A DNA stretch of 64,000 bases from an uncultured Paraglaciecola sp. (GTDB taxonomy: Bacteria; Pseudomonadota; Gammaproteobacteria; Enterobacterales; Alteromonadaceae), in the NCBI RefSeq assembly GCF_913058035.1, contig NZ_CAJXPA010000002.1, positions 1-64,000 of the forward strand, given 5' to 3'. The notes beneath the pieces were generated by a model that searched no databases, was not told the origin of the DNA, and worked only from the letters and a program-made list of their open reading frames with translations. Position 1 is the stretch's first letter. Each line of letters opens with the position of its first letter. Positions 52,977 to 63,441 of this stretch are shown one piece after another. A program made the position numbers and the translations under genes.

Positions 52977-54098
52977 ATGAAATTAATCTTTTTTTTTGGT
53001 TTATGTTGTTTTGTCTTAACGAGTAAAGCTGCCGATAATTTAATACTGGTCAGTATTGACGGACTGCGTTGGCAAGAAGTATTTCAGGGGTATCAGGATG
53101 ATGTGCTTGATTTAGAAACATTTAAGGAACAAAAAGCGGGATTAGTTAAACAGTTTTCAGGCACAAATGCTGAGAGTAAACGTCAGAAGTTGATGCCTTT
53201 TTTATGGAATGTATTGGCAAAAGAAGGGGTCTTAATAGGTAATCGTAAACTTGGTTCACAGATGCAAGTCACCAATGGTTATTGGTTTTCGTATCCAGGT
53301 TACAATGAGTTGTTAACAGGAAAAGCTGACCCGAACATTGATTCAAATAAAGCCATCGACAATCCCAATGTCACTATATTGGAATGGCTAAACAAACAAT
53401 CACAATACCAAGGGAAAGTCGCTGCTTTTGGCAGTTGGGATGTGTTTCCTGCTATTATTAATCGGACACGCAGTGGTTTACCTATTAATGCGGGTTTTGA
53501 ATCTGCCGATTGGGCAGGTTTATCAGATAAAGCTCAATGGTTAAATACGTTGCAAACTCAGATCCCCAGTCCTTGGCATAATGTGCGTTTAGATGCCTTT
53601 ACCTTGGGTTTTACTAAAGAATATATCTTGGCACATCAGCCAAAAGTGATGTATGTGTCACTAGGTGAAACAGATGACTTTGCTCATCAAGGTAATTACC
53701 CTGAATACTTGCGGGGTGCTAACCGAGCCGATAAATTTATTGCTCAGTTGTGGACATTGTTGCAATCAATGGAGCAGTACCAAAACAATACCAATCTGAT
53801 TATTACAGTGGATCACGGTCGTGGGGACTCAGCACAGTCATGGCAACACCATGCCAGCCCAAAGGCTGTGAAAGGTTATTTAAACGGATTAAAACAATAT
53901 CAGGATGGCATACCCGGTGCAGATCAGATTTGGCTAGCCGCCATGGGGCCAGATGTGAAAGGATCAGTTGAAAGCCAGCAGACCTCAGACTTCTCCTTGG
54001 ATCAAGTCGCGGCGACTGCCGTGCAGTTGCTTGGATTCGACTATCAGCAATTTGCAACGGACATTGGCCAACCCTTGCCGATAATCAAACAAAGGTAA
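52977..54098 (+). CDS. alkaline phosphatase superfamily protein (phosphodiesterase/sulfatase-like)
   Basis: NLILVSIDGLRWQEVF, SYPGYNELLTG, VSLGETDDFAHQG, IITVDHGRGD metal-binding motifs; ATG at 52977 with signal peptide preferred over 52848. Confidence 0.82.
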   Translation: MKLIFFFGLCCFVLTSKAADNLILVSIDGLRWQEVFQGYQDDVLDLETFKEQKAGLVKQFSGTNAESKRQKLMPFLWNVLAKEGVLIGNRKLGSQMQVTNGYWFSYPGYNELLTGKADPNIDSNKAIDNPNVTILEWLNKQSQYQGKVAAFGSWDVFPAIINRTRSGLPINAGFESADWAGLSDKAQWLNTLQTQIPSPWHNVRLDAFTLGFTKEYILAHQPKVMYVSLGETDDFAHQGNYPEYLRGANRADKFIAQLWTLLQSMEQYQNNTNLIITVDHGRGDSAQSWQHHASPKAVKGYLNGLKQYQDGIPGADQIWLAAMGPDVKGSVESQQTSDFSLDQVAATAVQLLGFDYQQFATDIGQPLPIIKQR

Positions 54099-54104
54099 AT
54101 CATC

Positions 54105-55133
54105 ATGAAATGTATCACTATCTGTATTTTCTTTTTGATCACAATTAGTTCAACAGTGGCGACTAAGCAGGTATCTGATGTGCCGATTAAAATTCTATTT
54201 GGCTCATGTTTACACCAGGATAAGCCTCAACCTATCTGGCAAGCGATGAACCAAGAGCGAGCCGATTTGTTTGTATTACTTGGGGATAATGTTTATGGCG
54301 ATACTGAAGATATGCAGGAGTTAAAAGCCAAATATGCCAAACAGTGGGCAACGTCAGGAATGCAAACCATGTTGGCGAATACTCTGACTATTGGTATATG
54401 GGATGACCATGACTTTGGTGAAAATGATGCTGGTTCAGAATACCCACAAAAAGAAGCGTCTCGGCAGATTATGCTTGATTATTTTAATGTGCCTAAAGAT
54501 AGCCCAAGACGCACTAGAGTCGATGGTATTTATACCAGTCATGTATTAACTCAAGCCGATATAACAGTGCAGATCATATTGCCCGACCTTCGTTGGAATC
54601 GAAGCCCTCTTGAATCAGTGGGCAGGCTTAAATATATGCTCAGCAAAGCACCTAATGATTTAGGACCTTATATACCCAGCAAAGATGAAGCGACCACTAT
54701 GCTTGGCGAAACCCAATGGCAGTGGTTAGAACAACAATTACAACAACCTGCAGATGTGCGTGTTTTAGCGACTAGTTTACAATTTCTACCTGAGTTTTCT
54801 GGATGGGAATCGTGGGCAAACTTACCCCATGAAAGACAACGATTTTTAGCCTTGCTTGATAAATATCAAATAGATAACTTGGTGATTGTTAGTGGCGATA
54901 CTCATTGGAGTGAATTCAGCCAAATAACCCGAAATAACCAAAAGTTATTGTGGGAAATGACAGCCTCTGGCCTTACTGAAGAATGGAAAAATGTCAGCCC
55001 CAATCAACATAGGGTAGGGGAGAGTTATGCCAAGGCAAACTATGGTGTGATTGAACTATCAGGTAAACAATTAACCATGAGCATTAAAGATGTGTCTGGC
55101 AATACCGTTATGTCACACACAATCGAACTATAA
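54105..55133 (+). CDS. PhoD-like alkaline phosphatase
   Basis: ILFGSCLHQD, DLFVLLGDNVYGD, IWDDHDFGENDAGSEYP, VSGDTHWSE. Confidence 0.88.
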   Translation: MKCITICIFFLITISSTVATKQVSDVPIKILFGSCLHQDKPQPIWQAMNQERADLFVLLGDNVYGDTEDMQELKAKYAKQWATSGMQTMLANTLTIGIWDDHDFGENDAGSEYPQKEASRQIMLDYFNVPKDSPRRTRVDGIYTSHVLTQADITVQIILPDLRWNRSPLESVGRLKYMLSKAPNDLGPYIPSKDEATTMLGETQWQWLEQQLQQPADVRVLATSLQFLPEFSGWESWANLPHERQRFLALLDKYQIDNLVIVSGDTHWSEFSQITRNNQKLLWEMTASGLTEEWKNVSPNQHRVGESYAKANYGVIELSGKQLTMSIKDVSGNTVMSHTIEL

Positions 55134-55155
55134 TATCGAACTATAAAATCGAACT
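55122..55155. repeat. 13-bp tandem repeat spanning the phoD-like stop codon
   Basis: ATCGAACTATAAT / ATCGAACTATAAA / ATCGAACT. Confidence 0.9.
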
Positions 55156-55214
55156 GACAAACCCTGGTCTTCAAAGGTAGACTTATACGTCACTCCCCTT
55201 ATTTGGAATCACAT

Positions 55215-56300
55215 ATGAGAACGTGTTGCCTAGGTTTTATCTTAATGTTACTGAATATCATCACTGCACAGGCCACAGAGAATGATGCAGAAATGACTAT
55301 TGCTGATTCACACGTGCGGCTTTTACAATCTGATATTGTCAAACAAGAATACCAACTGCTGATTAAAACACCCGCCAGTTATGGGCAATCAGATAAAACT
55401 TATCCCGTCATCTATTTTCTCGACGCTCAATGGGATTTCCCTTTGATGGTCTCTACCTATGGGCAATCTTATTATGATGGTTTTATACCAGAAGCCATTT
55501 TAGTCGGTATTCAGTGGGGCGGTGAAAATCCCGACCCAAATGTATTACGCGCTAGAGACTTCACCCCAAGTAATATGACTGGAGTCCCCCACTCTGGTGG
55601 TGCGGCGAAGTTTTTGCAATTTATCAAACAAGAGCTTATTCCTTTTATAGGCAGTGAATATCAAAGCAATGACAATCGATTATTAATGGGCAGTTCATAT
55701 GGTGGCTTATTTACTTTGTATGCGCTGTTCAATGAACCTAATTTGTTTCATGGTTATATCCCAACGTCATCAGCATCAGGATGGGATGCTAATCATCTTT
55801 ATTCTTACGCCAAGGTTTACACCGAGAAGAAACTGACTCATCCAATCAGGCTGTATTCCGCAATAGGGGAATTCGATGACTTTATGCCAGCCTTTGATGC
55901 ACTGTCAGATTTTTTTGAAGAACAGTCTTTCAAAGGTTTGTCTTTCAAATTCGAACGCCTTGCAGGTTTAGGTCATGCCAGTTTAAAAAGTGCCGGGAAT
56001 ACGTGGGGATTACATTATGTTTTTTCCAGGCCCAAGGTGGCTATTAGCAACGAACAGCTTTTACAGTTTGTTGGACAGTACCGAGGCAGCCAATCTAATA
56101 CCTTAGCTAAGGTACTGCTGGAAAAAGGGCAACTTCATATTCAATTTGATGGCAAAAAACATCCACTTTTTGCTAGTGCTGAACTGCAGTTTTATCAAGA
56201 AGGTGAGTTTTTAAATGCCAATTTTGACTCAGCAATGGATCCCCAAAAAATGACCATAAAAAACTTCTTTGGTATTAAAAACTTTTTACGAATTGAATGA
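55215..56300 (+). CDS. alpha/beta hydrolase of esterase D/enterochelin-esterase-like family, secreted
   Basis: YPVIYFLDAQWDFPL, LLMGSSYGGLFTLYALF nucleophile elbow, GLGHASL; start at internal ATG (MRTCCLGF signal peptide). Confidence 0.85.
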   Translation: MRTCCLGFILMLLNIITAQATENDAEMTIADSHVRLLQSDIVKQEYQLLIKTPASYGQSDKTYPVIYFLDAQWDFPLMVSTYGQSYYDGFIPEAILVGIQWGGENPDPNVLRARDFTPSNMTGVPHSGGAAKFLQFIKQELIPFIGSEYQSNDNRLLMGSSYGGLFTLYALFNEPNLFHGYIPTSSASGWDANHLYSYAKVYTEKKLTHPIRLYSAIGEFDDFMPAFDALSDFFEEQSFKGLSFKFERLAGLGHASLKSAGNTWGLHYVFSRPKVAISNEQLLQFVGQYRGSQSNTLAKVLLEKGQLHIQFDGKKHPLFASAELQFYQEGEFLNANFDSAMDPQKMTIKNFFGIKNFLRIE

Positions 56301-56403
56301 TATTGGATTAAATTTGGGCTGATAGTCCTTTAAAAATAATCTGTAATAAAAATTATTTTTAAAGGACTACTCATACAATCACTTTATTTTTAGGGACAGA
56401 TGT

Positions 56404-57327
56404 ATGCTGGCAGTGAAAGAACTCAGCAAATCCTATGCAGCAGAACCTGCACTTTCGAATGTATCGTTTAGCTTGAATCGCGGTGAAGTGGTTGCACTAT
56501 TGGGTGCCAATGGCTCTGGTAAAACCACAACAGTGCAATCGATTTGTCGTTTGATTGAATGGGACCAAGGGGAGATTTTCATTGATAATATCGATACCCG
56601 AACGTCGACATCTTTTCTAAAACAGATAGGGGCGGTATTGGGGGGATGTAGAAATACTAACTGGCGTCTGACAGCCAAACAAAACGCTGATTATTTTGCC
56701 CGGTTACGGGGCTTCTCAGGTTCATCCATTCGAAAAAACATCGAAAAACTTCACACCGCGCTTGGGCTTGATGAACACGCTAAAAAAGAAGTGATGAAGC
56801 TTTCCACAGGTAATAAACAAAAAGCGGCGTTACTGTGCGCGTTAAGTTACTCACCTGACTTTGTGTTGTTAGACGAACCCACTCTTGGCTTGGATTTTAA
56901 TACGGTTAACGATCTGCAGCGTATCATCAAAGATCGAGTGGAGGTTGCAGAGCAGGGGTTTTTAGTGACCAGTCACGACCTAGGCTTTATCGACAAAATT
57001 TGTGACCGAGTGGTAGTGTTAGATCACGGAAAGTTATTGTTTGAAGGCTCACTAGATACTCTTAAAGCACGCTTGTTTAAGTATGAACTTACTATCGAGC
57101 TCAAACAGCCAATAGAGCTGTCTATATTGAATAACCTCTGGGCTGGTCGCTTTGATCTGCAACTAGATCAGCAAACCATCAAAGTGAATTATGGATCCCC
57201 TGAGCAAAGTTTGGTGATGCTGCACTACTTGCACGAACATAATATTCAGCCGCTACAGCTACAAATTGATAGTTTATCAATGGAAAAAGCCTATCAGACC
57301 TTAGTGCAACAAAAGGACGTGAAATGA
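56404..57327 (+). CDS. ABC transporter ATP-binding protein
   Basis: Walker A GANGSGKTT, signature LSTGNKQKAALL, Walker B VLLDEPTLGL. Confidence 0.93.
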   Translation: MLAVKELSKSYAAEPALSNVSFSLNRGEVVALLGANGSGKTTTVQSICRLIEWDQGEIFIDNIDTRTSTSFLKQIGAVLGGCRNTNWRLTAKQNADYFARLRGFSGSSIRKNIEKLHTALGLDEHAKKEVMKLSTGNKQKAALLCALSYSPDFVLLDEPTLGLDFNTVNDLQRIIKDRVEVAEQGFLVTSHDLGFIDKICDRVVVLDHGKLLFEGSLDTLKARLFKYELTIELKQPIELSILNNLWAGRFDLQLDQQTIKVNYGSPEQSLVMLHYLHEHNIQPLQLQIDSLSMEKAYQTLVQQKDVK

Positions 57328-58085
57328 ACACCCACCTATTCGTTAATGAAATGCGGTTACAGTGCTACGAAATGCGCCAATACTGGTTTGAAACACTAAG
57401 TGGATTAATTTTTATCACTGGTGTCTTCTTAGGGCTTTTTTATGGCATCAAAAGTTTTGTGCTGGAACAAGGCGACGGCCAATCTTTAGATGGATTATTG
57501 TTTGGTTATTTACTTTGGACATTTGCAGCAGGTGCTTACGGCTCAATCACAAAAAGTGTGGTTGAAGATACTCAAAAAGGTTACCTCGAACAATTGTTTT
57601 TGTGCCCCAATGGATTTATCAGTTTGATGTTATATCGCTCGTTATCAGACAGTATCGTTGGTCTTGTGTTCTTAACAGTGATTGCCTATGTCGTAATGGC
57701 GATTACGGGAAACTGGTTAACTATCAATTTTGGCTATTTTTATGGAATTTTGTTGTTGGCGGCGCCTTCGTTGGTGGGATTTGGATTGATGATCAGTGGT
57801 TTGGCTTTGCTATTTAAACGGGTTGAAACGGTAGGTGCAATGCTGACTTTGGCGTTAATGGGTCTTGTCGCCTTAGACGGTTTACCCTTGAATGCTTTTA
57901 CGTTCTTACCCTTTGTTTCTGGGGCATCGCTGGCTCGAGATGTAGTGTTAGATCAAAATGCTTTAAGATTGGATTACGTGCTGATTGTGATCGCCAATTC
58001 ATTGGTTTACCTAACGGGTGGGATTTATATGTTTAAGGCATTTGAAAAACAAGCTAAAAAACGAAATTTGATTGGTCAGTACTAA
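57324..58085 (+). CDS. ABC-2 type transporter permease
   Basis: Six hydrophobic segments; overlaps ATPase stop by 4 nt. Confidence 0.85.
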   Translation: MNTHLFVNEMRLQCYEMRQYWFETLSGLIFITGVFLGLFYGIKSFVLEQGDGQSLDGLLFGYLLWTFAAGAYGSITKSVVEDTQKGYLEQLFLCPNGFISLMLYRSLSDSIVGLVFLTVIAYVVMAITGNWLTINFGYFYGILLLAAPSLVGFGLMISGLALLFKRVETVGAMLTLALMGLVALDGLPLNAFTFLPFVSGASLARDVVLDQNALRLDYVLIVIANSLVYLTGGIYMFKAFEKQAKKRNLIGQY

Positions 58086-58238
58086 TATTTATTTACTAAG
58101 GCTTAAAAGGCAGAACAAGATATGCAGTGCGCCAAAATAAAAATGAACTTAGTGACCCTGAAGGCGCTATTATAAATGCCTTTATTATTAAACGGTGTCT
58201 GAAAGCAATGACTGCGATTTTAATCATTGATTAACGGT

Positions 58239-59072
58239 TCAAAGCTGTTCTTCAAAATCCTTAACCTTTACGCCTATCCAATCTGTGTCAAATATAATAC
58301 TGTCGACGAGTTTTTGTGCATCATCTAAGTTTGAATCTTTCATTCTTTTGTGCAGTTTAAAATATTGAGTATTTATGCCAGGATCATTATCTATATATTC
58401 TGCATATAAGCCATACCAAACAGCCGCTTTGAAATTATTTTCGTTTTTTAAGTAATATCGTATATAAAACTCAAAGATTTCTGGACTGAGCTCATTTAAA
58501 AATATAGTACGATTAAGTTGTAAATCAGCAATTTCTTTGGCCTCACCCATACTGCGAGTCGAGGCTTCAGCCAACATAGCAAAGTAAACATCTTTATGTA
58601 CGTTTTCTGTCATCGTCACACCATTAACCATGGATTCCCAATAATCATTATTACTAGTCTTCCTATACAACCATAAATTGATCTCAGGTCTTACCCCTTT
58701 TGTTTCTTTGACTATTTTATTTTGGTAGTCACCTATATTGGCTATAGAGTAAAAACGAGATACCTCATCAGATTTACGCTTTACACTTTTCGCTAAAACA
58801 GCATTTTCAAGGCATACCTTGTAATCATCAAGGGCTTTAAGGGCAGCATAACCATTTTCCACGCTTTTGTTTCTTTTTTGGATAACAAGTGAGGTAATAG
58901 AGCTAGACCTTTGTATGCTGCACATAGCGCCATCATGTGTTAAGTCACATATTTCTTTATTCTTTTTATCACTACATATCATAACGGTCGTGCCAATAAA
59001 GTCTTCGCTACCCTTCTTTGAACAAGAATTTAAAAACATAGATATAAAAATAATTAGGACTAGATTACGCAT
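58239..59072 (-). CDS. hypothetical lipoprotein
   Basis: Lipobox-like FLNSCSKK N-terminus; no recognised family. Confidence 0.6.
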   Translation of the reverse strand: MRNLVLIIFISMFLNSCSKKGSEDFIGTTVMICSDKKNKEICDLTHDGAMCSIQRSSSITSLVIQKRNKSVENGYAALKALDDYKVCLENAVLAKSVKRKSDEVSRFYSIANIGDYQNKIVKETKGVRPEINLWLYRKTSNNDYWESMVNGVTMTENVHKDVYFAMLAEASTRSMGEAKEIADLQLNRTIFLNELSPEIFEFYIRYYLKNENNFKAAVWYGLYAEYIDNDPGINTQYFKLHKRMKDSNLDDAQKLVDSIIFDTDWIGVKVKDFEEQL

Positions 59073-59471
59073 TATGTTTTAACAAATTATTGATCCTTGA
59101 ATATCTAAATAATAAACGCTATCCACGATCTAAACAATGGGAAACACGCTGACACATTGTTTACATTTTCAGTCTTAATTAATTACATTACTTATTTAAA
59201 GTATGATCAGTGGTGGCATTAGTTATTTTCGCTTGGTGTCATCATCACCTGACTGATATCGTGATATCTGTTTTGCTTGAGATAGTAGTAATGACGGCTA
59301 ATTTTATCGTGCAGCAACGACTTCGAAGAATTGTTAATGAGCTGACCAGTGTAAACTGGAATGATGGGTTGCCTACTTGTTTATTTAGCGGTAATAGGCA
59401 CTCTATAGGATTGAGTAAACGTTAATCAGGATGAAGTTTATCAACGAGTTTTTTTGTTGGTTTAAAAGGTA

Positions 59472-59502
59472 ATTAAGCAACCCAGGTTTTGGGTTGCTTA
59501 AT
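59472..59502 (-). terminator. dapD terminator-like hairpin
   Basis: ATTAAGCAACCC-AGGTTTT-GGGTTGCTTAAT. Confidence 0.7.
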
Positions 59503-59506
59503 AAAA

Positions 59507-60403
59507 TTAGTCGTTGTTATGCAAGCTAGAGTTCAAACCGCCCCATTTCGTTGAATCAGCGACAACTGCTTCAACCTTTCCTGATTGGCTATTGCGTCGA
59601 AATAATAACCCGTTCATGCCTGATAATTGACGAGCAGCGACGACTTCGCCATCTGGCGTGGTGACTTTAGTACCAGCTGTAACATACAGTCCAGCTTCAA
59701 CAATACAATCGTCACCTAAAGAAATACCCACGCCAGCGTTAGCACCTACCATACTATTTTTGCCGATAGCATTAATGGTTTTACCGCCACCAGATAAAGT
59801 GCCCATAGTAGAGGCTCCACCACCTATGTCAGAGCCATCACCCACTACGACACCTTGTGATATGCGACCTTCAATCATTGAGCTACCTAACGTACCGGCA
59901 TTAAAGTTAACAAAACCTTCGTGCATTACCGTTGTACCAGATGCAAGGTGTGCACCCATGCGAACTCGATCAGCGTCGCCAATACGCACCCCTTCTGGAA
60001 TAACGTAATCAACCATTCTTGGAAACTTATCAATAGAAGTCACGGCTAAGTGGTGAGCTTCAGTGGCAATCAACTCTCTTAATTCTTCGACTTTGTTGGG
60101 TAAAACAGGTCCTGCAGATGTCCAAGCTACATTCGTTAATAAACCAAACACACCCTCAAGATTAATGCCGTTAGGTTTAACAGCACATTCTGATAACAAA
60201 TGAAGACGTAAATAAGCATCTTCAGCAGATTGTGGTGTTACATCTATATCTAAGCTAATTTCGACAAATTCGCCCTTAATTAAACCGACTTTACTGGCTA
60301 AGCAGTGACGCTCAATTTTTTTATTGCTGCGAGGAAACCATACATCAAGAGTTTTGCCACTTTCGACATCGATATATCGGTGTCCATTACGTGTGATTGT
60401 CAT
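59507..60403 (-). CDS. dapD: 2,3,4,5-tetrahydropyridine-2,6-dicarboxylate N-succinyltransferase
   Basis: RVRMGAHLASGTTVMHEGFVNFNAGTLGSSMIEGRISQGVVVGDGSDIGGGASTMGTLSGGGK hexapeptide repeats. Confidence 0.9.
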   Translation of the reverse strand: MTITRNGHRYIDVESGKTLDVWFPRSNKKIERHCLASKVGLIKGEFVEISLDIDVTPQSAEDAYLRLHLLSECAVKPNGINLEGVFGLLTNVAWTSAGPVLPNKVEELRELIATEAHHLAVTSIDKFPRMVDYVIPEGVRIGDADRVRMGAHLASGTTVMHEGFVNFNAGTLGSSMIEGRISQGVVVGDGSDIGGGASTMGTLSGGGKTINAIGKNSMVGANAGVGISLGDDCIVEAGLYVTAGTKVTTPDGEVVAARQLSGMNGLLFRRNSQSGKVEAVVADSTKWGGLNSSLHNND

Positions 60404-60515
60404 TGTTGTGTCCTAAATAGGGGTTGTTAATATGAACCTATTATTACGTGAATTGAGCTTTACCGCAGCCAGTATTTGTTTATAGGTTATGCCAAATCAA
60501 GGCTTAATGATTTTG

Positions 60516-61382
60516 TTACAAAGATATATCTAGTTTTTTGTGTGGATTACCTAATTCTATTATCTTTTGGTTAACCGGAAAGTTGTGTAAATCAAATTCT
60601 ACTCCTCTACTATCTGGGTTGGCCCCAGCTTCATCAAAGTAACAAAAAGTCATTATTTGACTAAATGAATTAGTTTGCCACAAATAACAGCGGTCAAATC
60701 CGCTATGCATTAAAGCATAATCTTCTGTACCTTTGACCCACTTTGAACTTCTAGAAATATTACGCTTTTGAAGATACTCGAGTCCTAAAGGATGCAACTG
60801 GCTTTTGCCTTGTAGATCATTAATAAACTTGTCTAATGGTATGTCATCGTTGTTTTCATCGCTTAAATCATAAGCTTGTTGCATAGTTAAGGGGGGGCCA
60901 AATTTTTCGACGGCTGCAATAAATGTTTGTTCGCGTATTGGGGTTATACTCATATAGGCGTCTTGCAAGTAATAAGTACCTGTAGCTTGTTGAATAAAAC
61001 CGTTGTGTTTATCGAAGTACAGCTCTACTTTTTGCTCCAAGCGGGTATTTTCATAAGGTTGGTAAAAACTAAATTTAATTTTGTCACTTACAGTTCCTCC
61101 CCGAATATTTCCCAACCGACCACCTTTAGCATCAAGGTCTATTGCTTGTTGCAAAACGTTATCGCCGATTTTCACACCTTTAATTGATAACACCGTATCG
61201 ATTTTTTGATTAGTGCCATTTAAAGATAGAGAGTTTGACTTGTTAAAGCGTTCGAGACCGCGCAATGCTTCGAAAGGATGAGACTGCGTCTGTGACCAAC
61301 CCAAGGGTGATGCCAAGACTGTCAGCAAACTACTTATTAACACAAAACGTTTAACCACTTTTATTAACTCCTGATTGATCAA
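60516..61382 (-). CDS. hypothetical secreted protein
   Basis: 288 aa ORF with signal peptide; no family recognised. Confidence 0.6.
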   Translation of the reverse strand: MINQELIKVVKRFVLISSLLTVLASPLGWSQTQSHPFEALRGLERFNKSNSLSLNGTNQKIDTVLSIKGVKIGDNVLQQAIDLDAKGGRLGNIRGGTVSDKIKFSFYQPYENTRLEQKVELYFDKHNGFIQQATGTYYLQDAYMSITPIREQTFIAAVEKFGPPLTMQQAYDLSDENNDDIPLDKFINDLQGKSQLHPLGLEYLQKRNISRSSKWVKGTEDYALMHSGFDRCYLWQTNSFSQIMTFCYFDEAGANPDSRGVEFDLHNFPVNQKIIELGNPHKKLDISL

Positions 61383-61533
61383 ATATCGCGGTTTTTTATA
61401 TACCGCTATGAATCACGTAGCCATTTAGTCTACGCTATTAAGACTGATGAAACAGCAGGACGTAAGTCCTTACATTTTTTATGTTTTTAGCATGATTTAT
61501 TTTGCTAATGTATAGTGTGTATTATAAATTTAT

Positions 61534-63105
61534 TTGGAGTTGAGTTACTTGATAGCTAACTTTTTTTATGGCATGAATTTGCCAAAAATTCATGCCATTA
61601 CGAGACTAGGACTGGCAAGTCTGGTACTTCTGACATTACCAGCATATGCCAAATACACAGATATTTTTACACCACACCAGATTGAACTTAGTTTTAATGT
61701 TAATCAACCGATATTAGTTGCTGACGTCTTACCACAAGCCGGAACAGAATTATTGGTGGTTGGTGTTGATGACAAACAACAGCGTATTCTTGCTATTTAT
61801 TTCTTTGATACACGAAACAATACCTTCATTGAGCAGGACAAGATCAATATTGCAGACAATGTTTTTGCCTATGATGTGGGCGAACCTCAACAAGACGGCT
61901 TGCAGCGTTTGTACCTTTTAGACAAAGCAGAGGTGCATCGTTATGTACCGGCCCACTTATCACATCAAGCAGCTTGGGTGAAGGCAGAGTCAGTTTCATC
62001 AATGTATGTTGGCGATAAGGCAGATTCGTTCAGGAAGATGGATTTTATTCAAGATGTAAATAACGATGGTCTTGATGACATTATACTGCCGAACTTTGAA
62101 CAACTTAATTTATGGATGTCCGGTTGTTGTGGTGCTAGGCACCCACAAAGCTTACCAATTGCGGCACGCATTGAAATGAACGAAAGTAGTGTCAGTTACG
62201 ACGATCAGGCGCTCTACTTTCAGGATATGAACCTAGATAATAAAGTAGATTTGGTAACAGTAGAGCAAGGTCAACTGAATATTTTCACACAAAACGAAAA
62301 CATGCAGTTTTCTCCCATTCCTATAAAAATAAAAATTAATAAATCTATTTATGCCGTCGATTGGTGGGACATGAAAGGTCCAGATGGACAGGAGATGGAC
62401 CAAAGTGATATTCAACATCGAGTTGTAAGAGCAATTGATGATTTTAATGGTGATGGCATCCCGGATTTCGCTTTGCAGTTTACAAAAAGCTCTGGTGTAT
62501 TAGATAAGACTATCGATTTTGAGTTTTTTTATGGAGCATTAACCGAAGGAAAATTGAGCTATTCAGATCAAGCAAGTACCAACATCACGTCTGAAGACAC
62601 TCTGTCTAACTTAACATTTTTAGACAGGGACATGGATGGTAAAAAGGAAGTGTCGGTATTGTCTTTTGATATTGGTATCTCTCAAATAGTGGGCGCTTTG
62701 TTATCCGGAAGTATCGACCAAGATGTGTTGATTTTTTCTATGGATGAAAATAATCTTTTTGGCGAAAAACCCTTGGTTAGCCAAGAAGTGGAAATTACCT
62801 TTAGTCTGTCTTCAGGCTCAAGAGGTCAGCCTTTGGTTAAAATGATTGATATTAATGGCGATGCAGTCAAAGATATTGTGTATTCGGATGGCGAGGACAT
62901 GATCCGAGCATTGCTAGCCACTCCAAATCAGAAGAAACCCTACGCTAATCGTTCATTGCGTCAAAAAATTTCTATACCTAAAAACCCATTTAATGCGGCC
63001 TCCGAAGACCTTAATGCAGACGGGAAGTCAGATTTAGTGTTACATCATGGCCCTGCAGATAGCGACGAACTTTTAAAGAGAGTGCTTATTTTAATAGCTA
63101 ACTGA
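61534..63105 (+). CDS. FG-GAP/VCBS-repeat secreted protein
   Basis: Ca-binding-like repeats DVNNDGLDDIILPNF, DFNGDGIPDFALQF, DINGDAVKDIVYSDG, DLNADGKSDLVLHHG; start codon uncertain. Confidence 0.75.
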   Translation: MELSYLIANFFYGMNLPKIHAITRLGLASLVLLTLPAYAKYTDIFTPHQIELSFNVNQPILVADVLPQAGTELLVVGVDDKQQRILAIYFFDTRNNTFIEQDKINIADNVFAYDVGEPQQDGLQRLYLLDKAEVHRYVPAHLSHQAAWVKAESVSSMYVGDKADSFRKMDFIQDVNNDGLDDIILPNFEQLNLWMSGCCGARHPQSLPIAARIEMNESSVSYDDQALYFQDMNLDNKVDLVTVEQGQLNIFTQNENMQFSPIPIKIKINKSIYAVDWWDMKGPDGQEMDQSDIQHRVVRAIDDFNGDGIPDFALQFTKSSGVLDKTIDFEFFYGALTEGKLSYSDQASTNITSEDTLSNLTFLDRDMDGKKEVSVLSFDIGISQIVGALLSGSIDQDVLIFSMDENNLFGEKPLVSQEVEITFSLSSGSRGQPLVKMIDINGDAVKDIVYSDGEDMIRALLATPNQKKPYANRSLRQKISIPKNPFNAASEDLNADGKSDLVLHHGPADSDELLKRVLILIAN

Positions 63106-63420
63106 CATTATTACTGTTGCCAATAGTGTCTGCATTTTAAAACCTTTAATATTTTTGTACAAAGGACTGCACTTAGCGCAGTTATTGAATCATCAATTGT
63201 CGTCCACTTATGACAATTCTTTTTTTGATATTTTACGAGATTGATAATTCAGGTAAATTAGGCTCAAAAACACACTGTTTTTTGTTGCATCCTGATTTGT
63301 TTGTTTTATCGGAATCGATGATGATATTGTCATTAGGTGCGAAGACATGATGTTGTAAAGCTATTTGATCACAGTTTGCATATTGCCTGTCGGCTCGATT
63401 CAAAATATTTGAGGCACCTG

Positions 63421-63441
63421 TTGGTTATTGGTTATTGGTTA
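63421..63441. repeat. 7-bp tandem repeat TTGGTTA x3
   Basis: TTGGTTATTGGTTATTGGTTA. Confidence 0.9.
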
